From an uncultured Verrucomicrobiales bacterium (lineage in GTDB: Bacteria; Verrucomicrobiota; Verrucomicrobiia; Verrucomicrobiales; DEV007): a DNA stretch of 41,111 nucleotides. The translations under genes and the position numbers were made by a program. Shown here piece after piece: positions 36,843 to 41,111 of the stretch (position 1 is its first letter; each line of letters begins with the position of its first letter). Location of the stretch: positions 1 through 41,111 of the forward strand of contig CALSSN010000017.1 in the NCBI GenBank assembly GCA_943789025.1. The letters run 5' to 3'. Below the pieces are notes generated by a model. The model made no database searches. It was not told where the DNA came from and worked only from the letters and a program-made list of their open reading frames with translations.

Positions 36843-38054
36843 TTATGACCGACTTGCAACGAATCGCCTGATACCATCCAATGCCTTTTCGAGCAGGTCA
36901 GGTGCCGTCGCATAACAGCAACGCACAAACCCTTCGCCGGTCGCCCCGAAGGCACTCCCTGGAACGACCGCGATGTTTTCTTCTTCCAGCAGCTGCACAC
37001 AAAATTCAGCACTTGATAATCCGGTCTTTCGAATGTCCGGAAAGGCATAAAAAGCGCCTCCCGGAGTGAAACATGGCAAGCCAATCTCCTTCATGCCTTG
37101 AAGAAAAAGATTGCGTCGAACCTCGTAGGACTTCCGCATTTCCTCAACCGGTCCCGCGCCATTCTCCAGGGCCTCAATGGCCCCAACTTGACTCGTAATC
37201 GGAGCGCACAGCATTGAGTACTGGTGGATCCTCATCATCGCTTCGACAATCGCGTGCGGGGCACAGGCATATCCCAGTCTCAACCCCGTCATGGCATAAG
37301 CCTTCGAAAAGCCGTGCAAAAGAATCGTCCGCTCCCGCATTCCGGGCAAACTTGCAATGGAAACATGCGGATCACCAGTCTGGATGTCATAACGAAGTTC
37401 GCTGTAAATTTCGTCTGTGATGCAAAAAAGGTCGTGTTTGACGATCAGACGTGCAATCGCCTCCAATTCCGCGAGCGGCTGAACAGCACCAGTTGGATTG
37501 GTTGGGAAATTAAGCACCACAACCTTGGTTTTTTCAGAAATTGCAGACGCCACATCTGAAGCTCTGAGTGAAAAACCATCCTCCGGCCGAGTTGCAACCG
37601 GAACCGGACGACCGTGCGCCATGACGATCGTAGGGCTGTAACTTACATAACAAGGCTCATGATAAATCACCTCATCGCCTGGATCAAGCAATGCCCTGAA
37701 AGCAAGATCAAGGGCCTCCGAAACCCCAACGGTAATGATCACTTCTTCCTTGGCGTCATATTTCACGCCGAAAAAACTCTCCACATACTCCGCAATCAAC
37801 TCCCTCAACTTCGGCATCCCGAGATTCGAAGTGTAACTCGTCTGGCCACGCTCGAGCGATCGAATGATTGCCTCGCGGATATGCCAGGGAGTCGAAAAAT
37901 CCGGCTCACCGACCCCAAGGGAAATCACATCTCCCTTTGCTTGAACAAGCTCGAAGAAATCTCGAATACCTGATCTCGGAATATCCCGGACAATCTGGGA
38001 AATCCTGTCAGAGACACAATTCTCTGACTCGCTGGATGGATCGCTCTCGCTCAT
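36843..38054 (-). CDS. Class I/II PLP aminotransferase (PatA/AspC-like)
   Basis: A fold-type I aminotransferase of about 403 residues. Visible motifs are VISLGVGEPDFSTP near residue 43, TSYTSNLGMPKLRELIA, FPTNPTGAV near 182, ITDEIYSEL near 211 with the PLP-pairing Asp and Tyr, HGFSKAYAMTGLRLGY with the PLP Lys near 246, and FVRCCYAT near the end where the substrate-binding Arg sits. It resembles the group annotated as aspartate or N-acetyl-L,L-diaminopimelate aminotransferase (PatA); the exact amino acid is not deducible. Start at ATG 38054. Its regulator-like upstream neighbour ends 21 bases before it, so they are probably one operon. Confidence 0.9.
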   Translation of the reverse strand: MSESDPSSESENCVSDRISQIVRDIPRSGIRDFFELVQAKGDVISLGVGEPDFSTPWHIREAIIRSLERGQTSYTSNLGMPKLRELIAEYVESFFGVKYDAKEEVIITVGVSEALDLAFRALLDPGDEVIYHEPCYVSYSPTIVMAHGRPVPVATRPEDGFSLRASDVASAISEKTKVVVLNFPTNPTGAVQPLAELEAIARLIVKHDLFCITDEIYSELRYDIQTGDPHVSIASLPGMRERTILLHGFSKAYAMTGLRLGYACAPHAIVEAMMRIHQYSMLCAPITSQVGAIEALENGAGPVEEMRKSYEVRRNLFLQGMKEIGLPCFTPGGAFYAFPDIRKTGLSSAEFCVQLLEEENIAVVPGSAFGATGEGFVRCCYATAPDLLEKALDGIRRFVASRS

Positions 38055-38075
38055 CGTCACTGGGCAGGGAATCCT

Positions 38076-38573
38076 CTACGGTGTGATAGCGAGGCGATCC
38101 TCGTCCATGCCACTGCCGGCGAGAAATCCGTTCTGTTTGTAACCACCGAGTTGAAACGCAGTCATTGTCCGCTCAACCCCATCCATGGTGGAAAGTTTCT
38201 TTGCCACAAATTGAGCTACTTCATGGAGACTTGCACCCTCCACGACAACAACCAGATCAGCCCCACCACTCATCAGGAAGCAGTCCTTAACTTCGTCGAA
38301 GCGTGCGATGCGCGCAGCCAAACGATCAAACCCATGACCGTCTTCAGGGCGAAGGTCCACCGAGATATGGGCGCGGACGGCCGCGCCACCAGCCTTAGAC
38401 GAATCGATCACAGTATGGTAGCCGAGAATTGCTCCGGATTCTTCCCAGGCAGAGATTTTCCTCGCAATCTCATCAGCATCTCCTCCAGTCATGGTCGCCA
38501 ACGCCTCCGGGGACAAACGAGCATCGCGCTGCAGGTGGACAAGAAGCGGGTCTATTTCGTCAGAGTGGTGCAT
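38076..38573 (-). CDS. Lrp/AsnC-family transcriptional regulator
   Basis: A 165-residue feast/famine-type regulator. The N-terminal half holds the winged helix (DPLLVHLQRDARLSPEALAT, DADEIARKISAWEESGAILGYH), and the C-terminal half a RAM ligand-binding fold with VDLRPEDGHGFDRLAARI, VKDCFLMSGGADLVVVVEG and the TAFQLGGYKQNG end. Start at ATG 38573 because AAGGA lies 3 bases upstream, unlike the longer frame to 38609. It precedes the aminotransferase gene, so it probably controls that gene in response to an amino acid (inference from context). The conserved Gly-Asp-x-Asp turn appears here as GGADL. Confidence 0.88.
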   Translation of the reverse strand: MHHSDEIDPLLVHLQRDARLSPEALATMTGGDADEIARKISAWEESGAILGYHTVIDSSKAGGAAVRAHISVDLRPEDGHGFDRLAARIARFDEVKDCFLMSGGADLVVVVEGASLHEVAQFVAKKLSTMDGVERTMTAFQLGGYKQNGFLAGSGMDEDRLAITP

Positions 38574-38887
38574 CTTCCTTAAAGTTGAAAGACGATACAT
38601 CCCGCGCACCCGCGATCAATCGCGCATTCATAATCCTTAGGACATCTCTGAGCCTGCGACAATCAACGCCAACCTGCGCGAAGTCTCCCTTCAGTCGGAG
38701 TTGCATCCTCACCATGAGAAAGGACATTCTTTTTTTCCTCGACACCCGTTCACTGGTGAACTCATTGCCCTCCCTGCAGCCAGGAGAATCATCATGCGGG
38801 AGGCTTTCTGCTTTCCTTGTTTCTTCGTCTCTTCGACGGAATATCTTGAATCAATCCGTGATTGATGGCAGATAAGGCATCTTAAAC
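38574..38887. other. 314-bp gap between the Lrp gene and tRNA-Arg
   Basis: No conserved gene is seen. It should contain the promoter for the regulator-aminotransferase operon (minus strand) and for the tRNA (plus strand). A 61-codon minus-strand frame at 38560-38745 (with QLRLKGDFAQVGVDCRRLRD) overlaps the regulator start by 14 bases and could be a small coupled gene, but nothing else supports it. Confidence 0.35.
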
Positions 38888-38959
38888 GCACCCATAGTTC
38901 AATGGATAGAACGGCGGTTTCCGGTACCGCAGGTCTAGGTTCGATTCCTAGTGGGTGTA
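38888..38959 (+). tRNA. tRNA-Arg (anticodon CCG)
   Basis: A full cloverleaf folds from 72 bases: acceptor stem GCACCCA/TGGGTGT (first pair G-T), D arm GTTC/GAAC with loop AATGGATA, anticodon stem GCGGT/ACCGC with loop TTCCGGT (anticodon CCG at positions 34-36, decoding CGG as Arg), variable region AGGT, and T arm CTAGG/CCTAG with loop TTCGATT. The discriminator base is A. The 3' CCA is not encoded (followed by TTTTTA), so CCA is added after transcription. It is transcribed towards the spermidine-synthase-like gene. Confidence 0.95.
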
Positions 38960-39037
38960 TTTTTATTCTATCCGGAAGACACCAGAGCCCCCGCCATTTC
39001 CGGTTCTCCACCCCCCTGCTTCAGCTGTCGCTTTCGG

Positions 39038-39715
39038 ATGAAACCTACAACCCAACTGGCTGTGGCACACACCAATCAGGGTGATGTGATCACTTTGCTT
39101 ACCCACGACGGCAGCTACAGAATCCAGCACGGACGATTCACACTGCACAGCTCCAGCCTTGCAGACGCGGAACACTTCCACGGCCGGACAGCGACGGAAC
39201 CTTTTCTTCATTGCAGGAACCCGCGAATCCTGGTCGGAGGACTGGGGCTCGGCTACACCGTGCAATCCATTCTCGCCACCTTGGGAAAGCGAAGAGCAGA
39301 GGTTATGCTAGCCGAAGCGTCCGACGAAATCGTGACCTGGCAAAGCAAGCATCTTTATGGGCACCATGGCAGGGGCTGCCTGCTCGATGACAAACGCATT
39401 GAAGTCCATGATCAATCTATCGAAGAAATGATCTGGAAGGGCGGCGACTGGCACTCAATTCTGATCCAGACCTCTGGCTCGCCGCGGGACGAGCCCTCAT
39501 GCAGCGCGGCGACTCTCTCTGCCGCTTACCAGAACCTCCGCCCCGGAGGCCTGCTCTGTGTCCTCGCCCCGATCAGGGACAAGGGATTGGAAAAGACCCT
39601 CGTCAGCTGCGGGTTTAACGTCAGATCACAACCGGTGAAGGCCTCGGAAAAGGCCAGAAAACCCCGCTTCCTCAGCTTCTGGAAAGCAAAAAAACCAGGT
39701 GATGCCCTATCCTGA
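39038..39715 (+). CDS. Spermidine-synthase-like SAM-dependent fold protein
   Basis: The 225-residue product has the Rossmann core of the spermidine synthase/methyltransferase group: ILVGGLGLGYTVQSILATL near residue 60, VMLAEASDEIVTWQS as the second strand with acidic ribose-binding residue, DDKRIEVHDQSIEEM near 120, and YQNLRPGGLLCVLAP near 170. The proton-accepting acidic residues of aminopropyltransferases (the D-x-x-D at the strand-4 end) are replaced by QTSGSP, so it is probably not a spermidine synthase. It resembles the small proteins often annotated as spermidine synthase-like. Start at ATG 39038. Substrate unknown. It lies 79 bases after tRNA-Arg and 37 bases before the zinc-ribbon gene. 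Confidence 0.75.
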   Translation: MKPTTQLAVAHTNQGDVITLLTHDGSYRIQHGRFTLHSSSLADAEHFHGRTATEPFLHCRNPRILVGGLGLGYTVQSILATLGKRRAEVMLAEASDEIVTWQSKHLYGHHGRGCLLDDKRIEVHDQSIEEMIWKGGDWHSILIQTSGSPRDEPSCSAATLSAAYQNLRPGGLLCVLAPIRDKGLEKTLVSCGFNVRSQPVKASEKARKPRFLSFWKAKKPGDALS

Positions 39716-39752
39716 GACCCTGCATTCCTGTCACCTACCCAAGCAATGAGCC

Positions 39753-39992
39753 ATGCAGGTTCCTGACATCATTTGCTGCGTTGACTGCGGCCAGAGTGCC
39801 CACCGCATGACCGAAGCACCGGAAGCGGGCTGGGAAGCGGGAGATATCGTCGCGTACCGCTGCCGTGGTTGCAATGACCGGTGGGATATTGTCATCGATG
39901 ACCCAGCAGAGCATCACCCCCGATGGGATGGCCTCGACGGATTCGACTTCCGTCAATTCCTCCAAGAAAGAGGCTCACAGCAGAAAGACTGA
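39753..39992 (+). CDS. Small zinc-ribbon-like protein, 79 residues
   Basis: No family recognised. Two C-x2-C pairs, CVDC near residue 9 and CRGC near 37, are spaced 25 residues apart as in zinc ribbons, with an acidic tail (DGLDGFDFRQFLQERG). No signal or membrane helix. Start at ATG 39753. On the same strand and close to the spermidine-synthase-like gene, so likely co-transcribed. Function unknown; could bind nucleic acid or a protein partner. Confidence 0.6.
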   Translation: MQVPDIICCVDCGQSAHRMTEAPEAGWEAGDIVAYRCRGCNDRWDIVIDDPAEHHPRWDGLDGFDFRQFLQERGSQQKD

Positions 39993-40093
39993 CGGCGGCA
40001 TTTTCTCCTTACAGCACCAAAAAACTGCGTGCAATCCGTATGACCTGTCTCGACATCAAAGAGACTTTATTCAGCTCTTCATCCCTCGGTAAT

Positions 40094-41035
40094 TCATGGA
40101 TTCCAGAACAGCGCACGCACACCCTCATGCCGCTCACAGAGCGCTGTAACCTCAGTTTTTTTCATGACAGAAAACGCTGTCGAGAGCGCATCCGACATCG
40201 CTGCAGTAGGAGCAAGAGCCCATGTGCGGATCCGTTTTGGTTTCACCGGCCTGCCTTTTCTTGGATCCATGATGTGGGCGCCTTTTTGCAGAAACCCTGA
40301 TCCACTCAGCGCCTGGTCGCAGAGATAAACCTCCCCATCTCCGGCACCATCTGCCCGAACCGGCCATCCTCATCTCCCCCTCTTCGGTAGAGGGAGAGCC
40401 GAGGCCCAGCACCGTCGAATCTCCCGCATTGAGAAGCGCAGCGGTGATCCCCCACGCCTCCAGAGCCAAGCCCATTTGGTCCAAGGCATATCCCTTGCCC
40501 ACCCCCCCCAGGTCGAGGGAAATCCCCTCACCTCTTAAGGTCACCGAGAGCTGCTCGCGGTCGACTTCAAAGAGCCCTCGCTCCAGTTCTTGCCATCGCT
40601 GCTGCTCTCTCTTTTTTCTTCGGCTTCCCTGGTGACCCGTCCCGATCCCGATTCCGATACACCTCCATGAGCGGCCCGACGGTGACGTCAAAAGCTCCAC
40701 CAGTCTCCGCACCGACGGCAACCGCAAGACCGAGGCAGTCCACTGCGGCAAGGCCGACCCGCGCCGAGCCATCCCGGGAGGAGACGGTTGATCCGAGAGA
40801 TGTCGGAATTCATTCTGAAGCGGCTCAGCTCCTCCTCCAGCCTGGAAAGAAGAGAAAAGCACTCGCTCGCGGCGCGCGAGAGGTAGGCGACATCGTGCCC
40901 GAAGCCAGCAGGAAAAAGAATCTCGAATTCGGTCGCCATCGCCTTGACTCCGAAACGGTAAAGCTCGGGCGCCTGGCTGGCATCCGCCGCCGCATCATCC
41001 CGGCGGTCCTCATGACTCATTTCCTGCTCGCTCAC
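40094..41035 (-). CDS. apbE: FAD:protein FMN transferase (ApbE), three frameshifts
   Basis: ApbE attaches FMN covalently to a Thr or Ser of exported partner proteins such as Rnf or NQR subunits. The sequence is spread over three frames: ATEFEILFP and SRFRMNSDISRINR; then GGAFDVTVGPLMEVY; then LFEVDREQLSVTLRG, ISLDLGGVGKGYALD and ALLNAGDSTVLGLG; and finally YLCDQALSGSG, HIMDPRKGRPV and APTAAMSDALSTAFSVM, all ApbE landmarks in order. Removing one base at 40773-40775 (CCC), at the T6 run 40612-40617 and at about 40368-40369 restores about 312 residues, with the stop at 40094. Start is GTG at 41035, three bases after the preceding stop; ATG at 41020 is an alternative. No signal peptide visible. 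Three breaks in 0.9 kb is the densest cluster in the window. Confidence 0.82.
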
Positions 41036-41038
41036 CCT

Positions 41039-41111
41039 TTACTCTGCGACCTCACGGGCTTCGAGCAAGGCCATCCAGAGTTCTTCCTGGATAAAAAATA
41101 CCAAAGGAAGA
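41039..41111 (-). CDS. C-terminal fragment of a gene upstream of apbE
   Basis: The last 73 bases, read on the minus strand, end in the frame LPLVFFIQEELWMALLEA followed by five residues and TAA at 41039-41041, three bases before the apbE GTG. The close spacing and helical, charged end look like a genuine gene end in an apbE operon. Family cannot be told from 23 residues. Confidence 0.5.
   Translation of the reverse strand, partial: LPLVFFIQEELWMALLEAREVAE

Noticed and set aside
39038..39715. Calling this gene speE
   Set aside because: The aminopropyltransferase acidic residues are missing and the protein is shorter than spermidine synthases, so only a fold-level name is justified.
1..41111. 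CRISPR array, prophage, integron or complete insertion sequence
   Set aside because: No regularly spaced repeats, phage structural genes, integrase or full transposase were found.

Overview
The window reads as chromosomal DNA of an aerobic Gram-negative bacterium, most likely a member of the PVC superphylum and probably Verrucomicrobiota. This is inferred from protein style (heme A synthase with an EYLNR-type motif, degenerate kinase-like membrane proteins, signal-peptide SGNH hydrolase, VKOR-thioredoxin fusion) and gene neighbourhoods; no 16S gene is present. There is no prophage, CRISPR array or integrated plasmid. The length of about 41 kb would fit a fosmid insert.

Layout. 1-2543 (minus): heme A and cytochrome oxidase assembly genes ctaA, ctaB and a SCO1 gene cut by the window start. 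2654-8731 (plus): secreted SGNH hydrolase, purD, M42 aminopeptidase, metF. 8733-13274 (minus): a long cystathionine gamma-synthase-like enzyme and a 946-residue membrane protein with two kinase-like domains that have lost catalytic residues. 13275-14091: a gene-poor gap with a 194-bp MITE-like element. 14092-20968 (minus): an open reading frame joining a low-molecular-weight phosphatase, RpiB and serine hydroxymethyltransferase, then tsaB, tsaE, thiL, a CPBP protease and nnrED. 21166-29443 (plus): 2'-5' RNA ligase-like protein, VKOR-thioredoxin fusion, two glycosyltransferases, a large secreted helical-repeat protein and an unknown protein. 29538-32655 (minus): dnaN and dnaA with an AT-rich upstream gap that may hold oriC. 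32656-41111: sodium:solute symporter, small unknown gene, thyA-folA, nucleotidyltransferase, PLP aminotransferase with an Lrp regulator, tRNA-Arg(CCG), a spermidine-synthase-like protein, a small zinc-ribbon protein, apbE and a gene fragment.

Several genes meet in one-carbon and nucleotide metabolism: SHMT makes glycine and methylene-THF, purD uses glycine, thyA and metF use methylene-THF, folA regenerates THF, and RpiB supplies ribose-5-phosphate.

Seven genes (ctaB, ctaA, the SGNH hydrolase, nnrED, the symporter, the nucleotidyltransferase, apbE) are broken by frameshifts. In all twelve places the protein is restored by removing one base, mostly from a homopolymer. This uniform pattern points to base-overcall sequencing error rather than gene decay. 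I annotate these genes as single CDSs with the break positions.

The most unusual item is the phosphatase-RpiB-SHMT fusion; the tandem pseudokinase membrane protein is second.
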